From CAZPMC01 sp964587755 (lineage in GTDB: Bacteria; Bacillota; Clostridia; Acetivibrionales; DTU013): a stretch of 31,987 nucleotides of DNA. Location: NCBI GenBank assembly GCA_964587755.1, contig CAZPMC010000024.1:1-31987 (forward strand), given 5' to 3'. The translations under genes were made by a program, and so were the position numbers. Shown here piece after piece: positions 23,300 through 31,785 of this stretch (within the stretch, counting starts at the first letter, position 1; every line of letters begins with the position of its first letter). The notes below the pieces were generated by a model. The model did not search any database. It saw only the letters and a program-made list of their open reading frames with translations, and had not been told where the DNA came from.

Positions 23300-24097
23300 A
23301 TGTGGGTGAGGTATGAGCTCAAACAAAGGGCGAAAGATGTATTAAGGTGGAATTACTGGAAGTCGTTATTAATCAGTTTTGTTTTAGTAATTGCAGGAGC
23401 TAGTGGTGGCGGAGGCGGCATAAACTTCTCAATCAGAGATTGGAGTTCTCGCAATTATGATAACATTTTTAATTTTAACACGAACCATTACAATACCTTT
23501 GACAGAGTATTAGGTTTAAGAAATGCAATTATTATAGCAATCGTAATTTTTGTTTTAATAATGCTGGCATTTACTATATCCTTGGCTATACGCATTTTTC
23601 TGGGATACTCTTTGGAGGTCGGAGGAAGAAGATTTTTTGTCCGTTCTGCTGAGAATACGGACAATAAAAAATGTTTCAGCTTTGCCTTTGCAGGGCAAAA
23701 CTATATGGGAATTGTTAAGACAATGCTCCTTCGGGGCATACAGAATTTCCTGTGGTATTTGCTGTTCATTATCCCGGGTATTGTTAAATCATATTCCTAC
23801 AGTATGGTTCCGTATATACTTGGCGACAATCCAAACATTGGAGCAAGAAGAGCGATACAGCTCAGTCAGGACATGACTTACGGGCATAAGCTGGATATAT
23901 TTGTATTGGAGTTTTCTTTTATTGGGTGGTATTTGCTTGGAGTGTTAGCTTTGTTTGTTGGAGTGTATTTCGTCAAACCCTATGAGGATGCGACAAAAGC
24001 AGAACTTTATTTGGTGCTTCGGCAAAATGCATTGGATAACAATATGTGCACCTATTCCGAGTTAGGTCTGAATGATACTGAGGGCCTTGGAATTTAG
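23300..24097 (+). CDS. DUF975-family integral membrane protein
   Basis: A 265-aa polytopic membrane protein of the DUF975 (YesV-like) family of unknown function. Seen: the typical start MWVRYELKQRAKDVLRWNYWKSLL, a glycine run (GGGGG) after the first helix, helices at about 76-103 (AIIIAIVIFVLIMLAFTIS), about 150-165 (FLWYLLFIIPGIV) followed by the conserved YSMVPYILGD and RRAIQLSQDMTYGHK, and a last helix FIGWYLLGVLALFVGVYFVKPY. ATG 23300 is chosen over 23276, because AGAGGGG precedes it and homologues begin MW.R.ELK. A serine hydrolase gene follows after 29 bases and may be co-transcribed. Confidence 0.85.
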   Translation: MWVRYELKQRAKDVLRWNYWKSLLISFVLVIAGASGGGGGINFSIRDWSSRNYDNIFNFNTNHYNTFDRVLGLRNAIIIAIVIFVLIMLAFTISLAIRIFLGYSLEVGGRRFFVRSAENTDNKKCFSFAFAGQNYMGIVKTMLLRGIQNFLWYLLFIIPGIVKSYSYSMVPYILGDNPNIGARRAIQLSQDMTYGHKLDIFVLEFSFIGWYLLGVLALFVGVYFVKPYEDATKAELYLVLRQNALDNNMCTYSELGLNDTEGLGI

Positions 24098-24126
24098 GGG
24101 CATCTGTATCGGGGGAATACTTTTCT

Positions 24127-25908
24127 ATGAATCTTAGAACATACAGAAATGCGTTGACATTGATGTACAGAATATTTGACCGGCGGAAAAATACAGTTCC
24201 GCGAATTAATAATGATTGCAAAAAGCCGGCTTATGGTATTGATGAGCCGGTTTTGCAGCCATTTCCCCGGACGACACCTGAAGCTCAAGGCATTTCGTCA
24301 GACTACATAGCCGGGTTTCTTGAGGAATTAAAAAACGATGATTCATTAGACATGCACAGCATTATGATTTTGAGAAATGGTGCTGTGATAGCGGAGGGAA
24401 ACTTTGGTGTCTATGATAGAAATATTTGGCGTGCCACCCACTCTCAAAGCAAGAGCATTACATCCTTAGCCATAGGCATGCTTATCGATGAGGGGAAGCT
24501 TCAGCTTGACGATAAGGTGGTTAAGATTTTCGAGAAGCGTCCCACCAGGCTCTCTCAGCTTACTCATAAGAATATAACTGTACGGGATCTACTGACGATG
24601 AGCAGTGGCGTTGTCTTTAACGAAGTGGGCGCAATTACGGAAACAGACTGGACAAAGTGCTTTTTTGAATCCTCTGTCAGATTTGAACCGGGTAAACAGT
24701 TTAGCTACAATAGCATGAATACATATATACTCTCGGTTATTGTAGAGCAGGTTAGCGGGCAAGGAATGATGGAATATCTTAAGGAAAGGCTTTGGGAGCC
24801 TTTGGGTATTAAAAAGGTATTTTGGGAGACTTGTCCCAAAGGCATTGAAAAAGGCGGTTGGGGGCTATATATCCGCCCTGAGGATATAGCGAAAGTCGCA
24901 CAGCTAGTTTTGAATAAAGGAAGGTGGGGTGACAGACAGCTTATTTCCGAAAGTTGGATAAAGGAGGCAGCATCATATAAGATTACTACTCCCGAAAGCT
25001 TAGGAGGCTTTAATTACGGCTATCAAATATGGGTAGGCCGCAACCAGAACACTTTTCTTTTTAACGGAATGTACGGACAAAATGTTTTAGGATTTTGGGA
25101 TACTGGCATTATAATTGTATGTAACGCCGGTAATAACGACCTTTTCCAAAGAAGCAGCTATTTTGATATTGTTGAGAAATATTTTTCAAAGGATTTTCGT
25201 CCTGCCCAGAGCCTTCAGGAGAACAATGCGGCATTTAGAAGGCTTCAATCTGTACAAAACAAGCTTAATAAGCCTGCACCTGCTAAAAAAAGCAACTGGT
25301 TCGCAACTATTTTCGAAGGCGCCGGTAAAAACAGTTTGTCGGAGCTTTTTAGCGAAATTAATGGCAAGACATACTATGTTGATAAAGGGGATGCAATGAC
25401 AGTAGGCGTACTCCCTTTACTGGTTCAGACTGTACAAAATAATTTTACAAAGGGTCTTGAAAGTATCTCCTTTAATATTATTGACGGCGGCTTATTTATA
25501 ACAATCAATGAAAACGATGAAAGCCATAAGCTACCTGTCGGTTTTACAACACCGGTCTACACTGAGCTTACTTTCCATGGAGAACCTTACAGGGTAGGGG
25601 TTAAGGGCAGGTTTGCCACAAATGAGGACGATATTCCGGTTCTAATTATTCGCATATCCTTTTTAGAAATCCCCAATTCCAGGTTTCTTAAAATATTTTT
25701 CTATAGGGATAAAATTATAACGAAATGGTCCGAAAATCCCGGCAAGGATTATATAACTGGCGGGTTAGCAGCATTAATGACGGAAACAAAGCTGCATCCT
25801 GTTATTGAAACACTTGTATCAAAGGCGGATCCCGACTTTATTCGCTATAAAATAAGCAACTCCCTTGAGCCAGAGGTGACAGCCAGGCTTGAGAAAAATC
25901 ATGAGTGA
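24127..25908 (+). CDS. Serine beta-lactamase-family protein with C-terminal domain
   Basis: A 593-aa protein of the class C beta-lactamase/PBP4*/esterase-like superfamily. Seen: SQSK (SxxK) at 106-109 with nucleophile Ser106; YNS at 194-196, which aligns with the YxN motif, with Ser in the third position; the QPFPRTTPEAQGISS lead-in at 44-58; and GMYGQNVLGF as the usual KTG-strand position, without the KTG triad. The catalytic domain covers about 50-390, followed by about 200 residues of beta-rich unknown sequence. No signal peptide is visible, so it is likely cytosolic. Many such proteins are esterases or peptidases rather than antibiotic-hydrolysing enzymes. Ribosome binding site GGGGGAA at 9-base spacing. 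Possibly co-transcribed with the DUF975 gene. Confidence 0.86.
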   Translation: MNLRTYRNALTLMYRIFDRRKNTVPRINNDCKKPAYGIDEPVLQPFPRTTPEAQGISSDYIAGFLEELKNDDSLDMHSIMILRNGAVIAEGNFGVYDRNIWRATHSQSKSITSLAIGMLIDEGKLQLDDKVVKIFEKRPTRLSQLTHKNITVRDLLTMSSGVVFNEVGAITETDWTKCFFESSVRFEPGKQFSYNSMNTYILSVIVEQVSGQGMMEYLKERLWEPLGIKKVFWETCPKGIEKGGWGLYIRPEDIAKVAQLVLNKGRWGDRQLISESWIKEAASYKITTPESLGGFNYGYQIWVGRNQNTFLFNGMYGQNVLGFWDTGIIIVCNAGNNDLFQRSSYFDIVEKYFSKDFRPAQSLQENNAAFRRLQSVQNKLNKPAPAKKSNWFATIFEGAGKNSLSELFSEINGKTYYVDKGDAMTVGVLPLLVQTVQNNFTKGLESISFNIIDGGLFITINENDESHKLPVGFTTPVYTELTFHGEPYRVGVKGRFATNEDDIPVLIIRISFLEIPNSRFLKIFFYRDKIITKWSENPGKDYITGGLAALMTETKLHPVIETLVSKADPDFIRYKISNSLEPEVTARLEKNHE

Positions 25909-25969
25909 TGTTATTATTCGGAAGGTAAGATAAAACTATATATGTATTGTGAAAAGAGGCGCTTAAAAT

Positions 25970-26317
25970 TTGCATGAATATCCTGTGACAAAGCAGATTA
26001 TAGAGATTGCCGGGGAACATGCCAATAAAAATAATGCAGATAAGGTATTGGAAATAAACCTTGTAGTCGGTGAATACAGCGGTTACATGTCAGAGTGCAT
26101 TAGAATGTACTTTGATATTATTGCCCGGGGGACATGCTGTGAGAATGCAGTCCTAAACATACAGGAAGTGATACCTAAGTTTAGGTGTGATAGCTGCGGC
26201 GAACTTTTTGAGCGCAGGCATTTTTCTTTTGAATGCCCTTATTGCGGTGAAGAAGGCAGGCCTACCGATATAGGTAAGGAATTTTATATAAAATCTATTG
26301 TGATTGAGTCTAATTAA
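25970..26317 (+). CDS. hypA: Hydrogenase nickel insertion protein HypA
   Basis: A 115-aa nickel metallochaperone that, with HypB, inserts nickel into NiFe-hydrogenase large subunits. Seen: Met1-His2-Glu3 (His2 is the nickel ligand), and two CxxC zinc knuckles: Cys73/Cys76 (CDSC) and Cys89/Cys92 (CPYC). Translation starts at TTG, which is required to put His at position 2; the nearby ATG at 25974 is out of frame. AGAGG lies 11 bases upstream. It heads the hypABFCDE operon. The 61 bases upstream show no clear promoter. Confidence 0.93.
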   Translation: MHEYPVTKQIIEIAGEHANKNNADKVLEINLVVGEYSGYMSECIRMYFDIIARGTCCENAVLNIQEVIPKFRCDSCGELFERRHFSFECPYCGEEGRPTDIGKEFYIKSIVIESN

Positions 26318-26336
26318 TCAGAAAGGAAGTACCATA

Positions 26337-27035
26337 ATGCTGGAAAACAAAGAAGCTAAAATTAGAGAAGCTGATATTCAAGCAACTGAAATTGAAGTAA
26401 TGGAGGATGTATATGACCGCAACGAAAAAGCGGCACAAGAGCTTAATGAAAAGCTTAATAAAAACAAGGTATTTGCCTTGAATGTAATGGGGTCCCCCGG
26501 GGTTGGGAAAACATCGGTTTTATCATCAATTATCCCCCTGCTGGACAAAAAAGCATGGGTAATAGAAGGTGATATTCAGTCAAGTATTGATTCTGAGAGA
26601 CTGAATAAGCTGGGGATTGAAACGTATCAGATAAACACGGGCGGGGCGTGTCATTTGGATTCTCCTGCTATAGCCCGGGCTAATGATGAATTAAAGCCTA
26701 AAGATGGGTATCTATTCATTGAGAATATTGGCAATCTGGTTTGCCCTGCGGAATTTATGATAGGCGAGCATGTCAAGCTTTTGATTTCCAATGTAACCGA
26801 GGGAAGCGACAAACCATACAAATATCCTCTGGCTTTTGAAAAAGCAGACATTATTTTGGTTAATAAGATTGACTTAATGGAGCATGTAGACTTTGACAGG
26901 GAAATGTTTTTAAAAGGAGTCCGAGCACTGAATAAAACGGTCCCGGTAATTTTTGTATCGGCGAAAAAGGGAGAAGGTTTTGAAGAAGTAGCAGCATGGA
27001 TAAAAGAGAAGGCAAAATCTATAGTAGGAGAATAA
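26337..27035 (+). CDS. hypB: Hydrogenase nickel-incorporation GTPase HypB
   Basis: A 232-aa SIMIBI-class GTPase that delivers nickel with HypA. Seen: P-loop GSPGVGKTS (52-60), conserved Cys105-His106 in GGACHLDS and Cys136 in NLVCPAEF, which form the G-domain metal site, and NKIDL for guanine specificity. There is no histidine-rich N-terminal nickel store, and the N-terminal CXXCGC motif of the E. coli protein is absent. ATG 26337 is chosen because GAAAGGAAG precedes it; the earlier TTG has none. Only 19 bases separate it from hypA. Its last 40 bases overlap the start of hypF. Confidence 0.95.
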   Translation: MLENKEAKIREADIQATEIEVMEDVYDRNEKAAQELNEKLNKNKVFALNVMGSPGVGKTSVLSSIIPLLDKKAWVIEGDIQSSIDSERLNKLGIETYQINTGGACHLDSPAIARANDELKPKDGYLFIENIGNLVCPAEFMIGEHVKLLISNVTEGSDKPYKYPLAFEKADIILVNKIDLMEHVDFDREMFLKGVRALNKTVPVIFVSAKKGEGFEEVAAWIKEKAKSIVGE

Positions 27036-29317
27036 TTGTACTTGGACATGTTCAGGGAATAGGGTTTAGACCGTATGCAGTCCAAATGGCTGAGAAAATC
27101 AGGGTTTGCGGGTATATTAGAAATTCCGGCGGCAATGTCGAAATCGTTGCACAAGGAACTGAAGAGCAAGTGAAGGTTTTTTTGAACGAAATAAAAAGGC
27201 CAAAGCTTGCCTTTGCTTTTGTGGAGAGCATTATTGACTTAGACTGCGAGTCTTTGGGAAATAAAAAATACAGCGGTTTTAAAATCGAGGAAAGCAGTAG
27301 TGGGAAGCAGGAAGGCCCGGTATATATTCCAATTGATTTACCCTTATGCGAAAGCTGTGCAGAGGAGCTTGAAAAAGCTTCCGATAGACGTTTTGCATAC
27401 CCGCTAAACAGTTGTGTTTCATGCGGGCCAAGGTTTAGTATTATACGAAGTCTTCCCTATGACAGAGAAAATACTTCAATGAATGCTTTTGAGATGTGTC
27501 CCGAATGCAAATCTGAGTACACCACCTTGGGAAACCGCCGCCATCATGCCCAGACCATTGGCTGCAAAGAATGCGGGCCCTCTTTGATGTATTATGGCCA
27601 GGGCGGTGAAATAAAAGGAGAGGAAGCATTAAATCATGCCGTAAAGGAGCTACAGTCTGGCAAAATTGTAGCCATAAAGGGAATCGGAGGCTATCACCTG
27701 GCTTGTTTGCCGGACAGGGATGAAGCAGTAAGGCAGCTCCGGATACTGAAGGGGCGTGATGAAAAACCCTTTGCGGTTATGTTTTTAAACATTTCCCAAA
27801 TAGAAGAGGTTTGCATTGTATCAGATAAAGAAAAGGAGTTGCTTATATCTGCTGCAAGGCCAATAGTCGTGCTGCCGAAAAAGAAGGACATTTTTTCTTT
27901 CGGGGTGACGGGAGAAAATGATACATGCGGCTGTTTTTTGCCTTATACTGCAATACAGTTAATGATTTTGAAGCAAACCGGTCCACTTATAATGACAAGT
28001 GCAAACAAAAGCAGTTGTCCTATTATCTTCGAGGATTGGGAAATGAAGAAGTATTTCGACAATAGGCGTCAGCCGGATTTTGTGGGAGTGCTTTATCACG
28101 ACAGAGAAATACTACGGAGGCTGGACGATTCTGTAGCAATGGTTTCTTTAGGGCATACACAGCTTATCCGCCGAAGCCGGGGATATGTTCCCCAACCTAT
28201 AAAAATCCCAATGTCAAATGAAACTGCGGCTTCTGACAGAATAAATAAAGCTTCCGGCAGGTTGTCTGTAATAGGCATGGGAGGGGATCTTAAGAACAGC
28301 TTTTGCCTTGCAGGAGGCTGCTATGCTTATATGAGCCAGCATATTGGGGATCTGGAAGATGATTTTGTTATAAAACATTTTGAAGAAGCCCTGGAGGATT
28401 TAAAAAAGCTGACTGGAATTAAACCTGAGGTTGCGGCGTGTGACAGCCATCCTTTGTATCATTCCTCAGCCCTTGCACGGCAGACGGGGCTTAGGCTGGT
28501 GAGGGTACAGCACCATCATGCACATATTGCCTCGGTTATTGCGGAGAATTGCCTGGCGGAGCCTGTTTTGGGTGTTTCATTTGACGGTACGGGATATGGA
28601 GACGATGGTACGATATGGGGAGGGGAATTCCTTGTGTGTGAAGGAGCCTCCTATAGGCGGACAGGACATTTGAAGGCTTTCAAGCAGCTTGGCGGAGACA
28701 GCTCAGCCAAGGATGCAAAGAAAACTTTAAGCTGTATGCTTTTTAGCGAAGGTTTGACAGAATATATTAAAAAGGGGCAGGATAAAAAACTTTTGTCGGC
28801 AGCATTATCCCAAAATATTAACACAGTTGAAAGCTCCAGTATGGGAAGGCTCTTTGATGCGGCATCGTCAATTTTAGATATATGCCATTACAATAGCTTC
28901 GAGGGGAAATGTGCCATATTGCTTGAACAGGCAGCAACCCGTGGGAAGAGGAAGGGGAAGAAGCCTATTTCCATGAGCTTTGATTATACATGGGAAAAAG
29001 GTATGGCTGTTTTCTCAGCAAAAAATATTTTGCTCTCTTTGCTGTCTTCTGAGGACATTGAAGCTGCTGCACTGGGATTTCATAATGCCGTGGTTGAAAT
29101 GATTGTAAAGGGGTGCTCAATGATTGCAGAAAGAGAGAATTTAAAGTATGTAGCCCTATCTGGGGGAGTATTTCAAAATAAGCTGTTATTTGAGCAGTCG
29201 GTAAAGGTACTGGAGAAGGCAGGTTTTAAGGTCTTTTGGAACAGGCTTGTGCCGCCAAATGACGCAGGCATAGCTTTGGGGCAGGCTTACATTGCCCTTT
29301 TGAAGGAAGGAGAATGA
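26996..29317 (+). CDS. hypF: Carbamoyltransferase HypF
   Basis: A 773-aa enzyme that uses carbamoyl phosphate and ATP to carbamoylate the C-terminal cysteine of HypE, the source of the cyanide ligands. Seen: an N-terminal acylphosphatase domain with GHVQGIGFRP (Arg25) and IRNSGG; four CxxC zinc motifs (Cys118/121, 140/143 and the later CPEC, CKEC); a YrdC-like domain (about 205-390, KGIGGYHLAC, SANKS); and a Kae1-like C-terminal domain with QHHHAH near residue 506, GVSFDGTGYGDDG and ALSGGVFQN. Length and motifs are complete. The ATG overlaps hypB by 40 bases, with only a weak ribosome binding site, suggesting translational coupling; no start nearer the hypB stop exists in frame. Confidence 0.95.
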   Translation: MDKREGKIYSRRIIVLGHVQGIGFRPYAVQMAEKIRVCGYIRNSGGNVEIVAQGTEEQVKVFLNEIKRPKLAFAFVESIIDLDCESLGNKKYSGFKIEESSSGKQEGPVYIPIDLPLCESCAEELEKASDRRFAYPLNSCVSCGPRFSIIRSLPYDRENTSMNAFEMCPECKSEYTTLGNRRHHAQTIGCKECGPSLMYYGQGGEIKGEEALNHAVKELQSGKIVAIKGIGGYHLACLPDRDEAVRQLRILKGRDEKPFAVMFLNISQIEEVCIVSDKEKELLISAARPIVVLPKKKDIFSFGVTGENDTCGCFLPYTAIQLMILKQTGPLIMTSANKSSCPIIFEDWEMKKYFDNRRQPDFVGVLYHDREILRRLDDSVAMVSLGHTQLIRRSRGYVPQPIKIPMSNETAASDRINKASGRLSVIGMGGDLKNSFCLAGGCYAYMSQHIGDLEDDFVIKHFEEALEDLKKLTGIKPEVAACDSHPLYHSSALARQTGLRLVRVQHHHAHIASVIAENCLAEPVLGVSFDGTGYGDDGTIWGGEFLVCEGASYRRTGHLKAFKQLGGDSSAKDAKKTLSCMLFSEGLTEYIKKGQDKKLLSAALSQNINTVESSSMGRLFDAASSILDICHYNSFEGKCAILLEQAATRGKRKGKKPISMSFDYTWEKGMAVFSAKNILLSLLSSEDIEAAALGFHNAVVEMIVKGCSMIAERENLKYVALSGGVFQNKLLFEQSVKVLEKAGFKVFWNRLVPPNDAGIALGQAYIALLKEGE

Positions 29318-29320
29318 TGT

Positions 29321-29548
29321 ATGTGTGTTGCAATCCCGGCAAGGGTTGTATCTATTGATGGAAACAGCGCGATAGTGGATGTTTCAGGCAACAGGATGAA
29401 TGTAAATATAGAGCTGGTTTCGCCTAAAATAGGGGACTATGTTTTACTCCATGCAGGATATGCGGTGAGTATCGTCTCAATGGAGGAAGGACAGGAGCTT
29501 GAGAGATTGTTCAAGGAGCTGGAGGATTGCCTGGATGAAAACAATTGA
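29321..29548 (+). CDS. hypC: Hydrogenase maturation chaperone HypC
   Basis: A 75-aa chaperone that carries the Fe(CN)2CO moiety with HypD and escorts the large subunit. Seen: MCVAIPARVV at the start, with the invariant Cys2, then an OB-fold-like core (IVDVSGNRMNVNIELV, IGDYVLLHAGYAV). AGGAG precedes the ATG and lies inside the hypF 3' end (3 bases between genes). The last 14 bases overlap hypD. Confidence 0.96.
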   Translation: MCVAIPARVVSIDGNSAIVDVSGNRMNVNIELVSPKIGDYVLLHAGYAVSIVSMEEGQELERLFKELEDCLDENN

Positions 29549-30584
29549 TCAGATTAAAGCATATTTGAGCAAGCCAGTAAAGCCGGTAAAAATAATGGAG
29601 GTGTGCGGAACCCACACCGGGGCTGTTATAAAAAACGGCATAAGAGGAATTCTGTCAAAGAATATAAGGCTGGTGTCAGGGCCGGGCTGTCCCGTGTGTG
29701 TTACACCTGCAACCTATGTAGACAGGCTTGTTGAGCTGTCGTTTACCCAAGGCCATACAGTGCTGAGCTTTGGGGATATGTTTAAGGTAAGGGGGAAAGA
29801 GCACAGCTTAAGCTCTGCGAAGGCTTACGGCGGAAGCATCCGCATGATTTACTCACCTCTTGAGGCCATTAAGCTTGCTAAGGAAAACCCCAATCATCTA
29901 TATGTCGTAGCAGCAGTTGGCTTTGAAACAACAGCTCCTGGGTATGCTTTGTTATTAAAGCAGGCTGAAGAAGAAAGGCTAGAAAACATAAGATTATTGA
30001 CTGCAATTAAGACAATGCCAACCGTGATGGAGTACATTTGCAGTACTGAAGAAATAGACGGCTTTATATGCCCAGGTCATGTTTGCTCTGTTATAGGCAG
30101 TGATGTCTTTCAGAAGCTGTGCAGTAAATACAAAAAGCCCTTTGTAGTTACAGGCTTTAGCCCAGAGCATATTTTATGCTCTATTTATGATATTATAATG
30201 CAAATAGAAGGCGGCATTGCCCAGGTTAAAAATTTCTATCCTGCTGCAGTGACGGCAGAAGGGAATGTAAAAGCACAGAAACTGCTGAAGGAATACTTTG
30301 AGCCGGCGGATGCGCTGTGGAGAGGAATAGGATATATACAAGGCTCAGGTCTTGTTTTAAAGCCAGGTTACAGTAAATATGATATGGGAAGCGGCGGTTA
30401 CGAGACGGAGAATATGCCAGGAGGGTGTTCTTGCGGTGATGTTATATTAGGGCGCATTCAGCCTGTGGACTGCCAATTATTTGGGAAGGAATGCACACCC
30501 CAAAATGCTGTGGGGCCATGTATGGTATCGGCAGAGGGTGCGTGCGGTATCTGGTATGAGGGGAGAGAAGGGCGTGAAAATTAG
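29535..30584 (+). CDS. hypD: Hydrogenase maturation protein HypD
   Basis: A 349-aa iron-sulfur scaffold on which the Fe(CN)2CO group is assembled with HypC. Seen: VCGTHTG with Cys24, the CPVC pair Cys52/Cys55, GFETTAPGYA, CPGHVCSVIG, and C-terminal cysteines for the 4Fe-4S cluster (GGCSCGDVILG, KECTP, GPCMVS, GACGIWY). The start was moved to ATG 29535, because GGAGG lies 9 bases upstream and the family begins at KIMEVCGTHTG. It overlaps hypC by 14 bases and hypE by 11 bases, so all three are tightly coupled. Confidence 0.95.
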   Translation: MKTIDQIKAYLSKPVKPVKIMEVCGTHTGAVIKNGIRGILSKNIRLVSGPGCPVCVTPATYVDRLVELSFTQGHTVLSFGDMFKVRGKEHSLSSAKAYGGSIRMIYSPLEAIKLAKENPNHLYVVAAVGFETTAPGYALLLKQAEEERLENIRLLTAIKTMPTVMEYICSTEEIDGFICPGHVCSVIGSDVFQKLCSKYKKPFVVTGFSPEHILCSIYDIIMQIEGGIAQVKNFYPAAVTAEGNVKAQKLLKEYFEPADALWRGIGYIQGSGLVLKPGYSKYDMGSGGYETENMPGGCSCGDVILGRIQPVDCQLFGKECTPQNAVGPCMVSAEGACGIWYEGREGREN

Positions 30585-31551
30585 TGCAAGCCACGGCAGT
30601 GGTGGAAGGGATACGGCGCAACTGATACAGGAAATATTCGAGAAAAGATACGGTAACGATATATTGTCTAAAATGGAGGATGCGGCTGTATTGCCTGCAA
30701 CAGGTGAGATCGCATTTACAACGGATTCTTTTGTTGTTGACCCCCTATTCTTTCCTAATGGTGATATAGGCCGCCTGGCGGTATGCGGAACAGTTAATGA
30801 CCTTCTGACAACAGGTGCTGTACCCAAATATTTGTCAGCGGGATTTATATTGGAGGAAGGGCTTGAAATAGAGACCCTTAAAAAGGTTGCAGCTTCAATG
30901 GCTGAGGCTGCTCAGGAAGCCGGTGTAAAAATAGTAACAGGCGATACGAAGGTGATTGATGGAAAAGGCGGATTATATATAAATACAGCAGGAATAGGGC
31001 TGATTAAGTCAAAACCGCTGTCTCCTGCCAAAATCAGGCCAAATGATGCAATATTAATTACCGGCACCCTGGGAGATCACCATGCTTGTATATTAAGCCA
31101 AAGAATGGGAATAGAAAACTCAATCAAAAGTGATGTGGCTCCTCTTTGTGAAATCGTTAAAGTCCTGAGGGATAGCGATATAGAAGTACATTGCATCAGG
31201 GATATTACACGGGGAGGGGTTGCAACGGTTTTAAATGAACTTTCGTCTGCAAGCGGTTTAAGAGGGGAGATATGGGAAGAAAGTCTTCCTGTATCAAAAG
31301 AGGTAGCAGGCTTCTGTGGTGTGCTTGGGCTGGACCCGCTTTACATGGGGAATGAGGGGAAAATGCTTATTATCCTTCCGTGGGAGCAACACGAAAAGGC
31401 TTTACAGTTAATAAAGGGTGCCCGTTACGGAGAAAATGCGGCAGCGGCCGGGAAATTCACAGACGGCAAAGGAGTCGTTCTGAAAACAAAAATAGGTGGC
31501 TTAAGAACTGTTTCAGTACTGGCAGGGGAGGGCTTGCCGAGAATATGTTAA
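30574..31551 (+). CDS. hypE: Hydrogenase maturation dehydratase HypE
   Basis: A 325-aa ATP-dependent dehydratase of the PurM/AIRS superfamily that turns the carbamoyl group received from HypF into a thiocyanate for transfer to HypC-HypD. Seen: SHGSGGRDT near the start, FTTDSFVVDPLFFPNGDIG, AVCGTVNDLLTTGA, RDITRGGVATVLNE, and the invariant C-terminal PRIC, whose last cysteine is the modified residue. The GTG start at 30574 is preferred over ATG 30556, because GAGGGGAGAGAAGG precedes it. It is the last gene of the hyp operon; no NiFe-hydrogenase subunit gene follows. Confidence 0.95.
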   Translation: MKISASHGSGGRDTAQLIQEIFEKRYGNDILSKMEDAAVLPATGEIAFTTDSFVVDPLFFPNGDIGRLAVCGTVNDLLTTGAVPKYLSAGFILEEGLEIETLKKVAASMAEAAQEAGVKIVTGDTKVIDGKGGLYINTAGIGLIKSKPLSPAKIRPNDAILITGTLGDHHACILSQRMGIENSIKSDVAPLCEIVKVLRDSDIEVHCIRDITRGGVATVLNELSSASGLRGEIWEESLPVSKEVAGFCGVLGLDPLYMGNEGKMLIILPWEQHEKALQLIKGARYGENAAAAGKFTDGKGVVLKTKIGGLRTVSVLAGEGLPRIC

Positions 31552-31616
31552 TGGCTGGTTTTAAAAAGGTACTCTGATTGACGTCGCCAACACATGTTAA
31601 AATATAATATAAATTA

Positions 31617-31645
31617 TTGAAATATAAAGAATTATGTGGTAAAAT
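31617..31645 (+). promoter_or_regulatory. Candidate promoter of the final gene
   Basis: TTGAAA (31617-31622), 17-base spacer, TAAAAT (31640-31645), with an extended -10 TGG just before it. Predicted start near 31652 leaves a leader of about 134 bases. An alternative, TTGACG (31578) to TATAAT (31603), has a 19-base spacer. Confidence 0.55.
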
Positions 31646-31712
31646 ATATACTGTCATAATATCATTTCTTTGTTACTAATATTAAATTTTCTGCAAAAAA
31701 CTAAATATGGAA

Positions 31713-31785
31713 GGAGGTATTAACTGACCTACTATGTCGGTCTATATTCTGGTTCAATTTTATTGAAAGAATGGGAGGTATAACT
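31713..31785 (+). repeat. Duplicated ribosome-binding-site-like sequence in the leader
   Basis: GGAGGTATTAACT (31713-31725) recurs almost exactly as GGAGGTATAACT (31774-31785), directly before the real ATG. The first copy precedes only a possible 10-codon frame at 31734 at too great a spacing. Confidence 0.6.

Noticed and set aside
26651..27169. Minus-strand open frame of 172 codons over hypB/hypF
   Set aside because: Antisense to conserved HypB and HypF coding sequence; no independent start signals.
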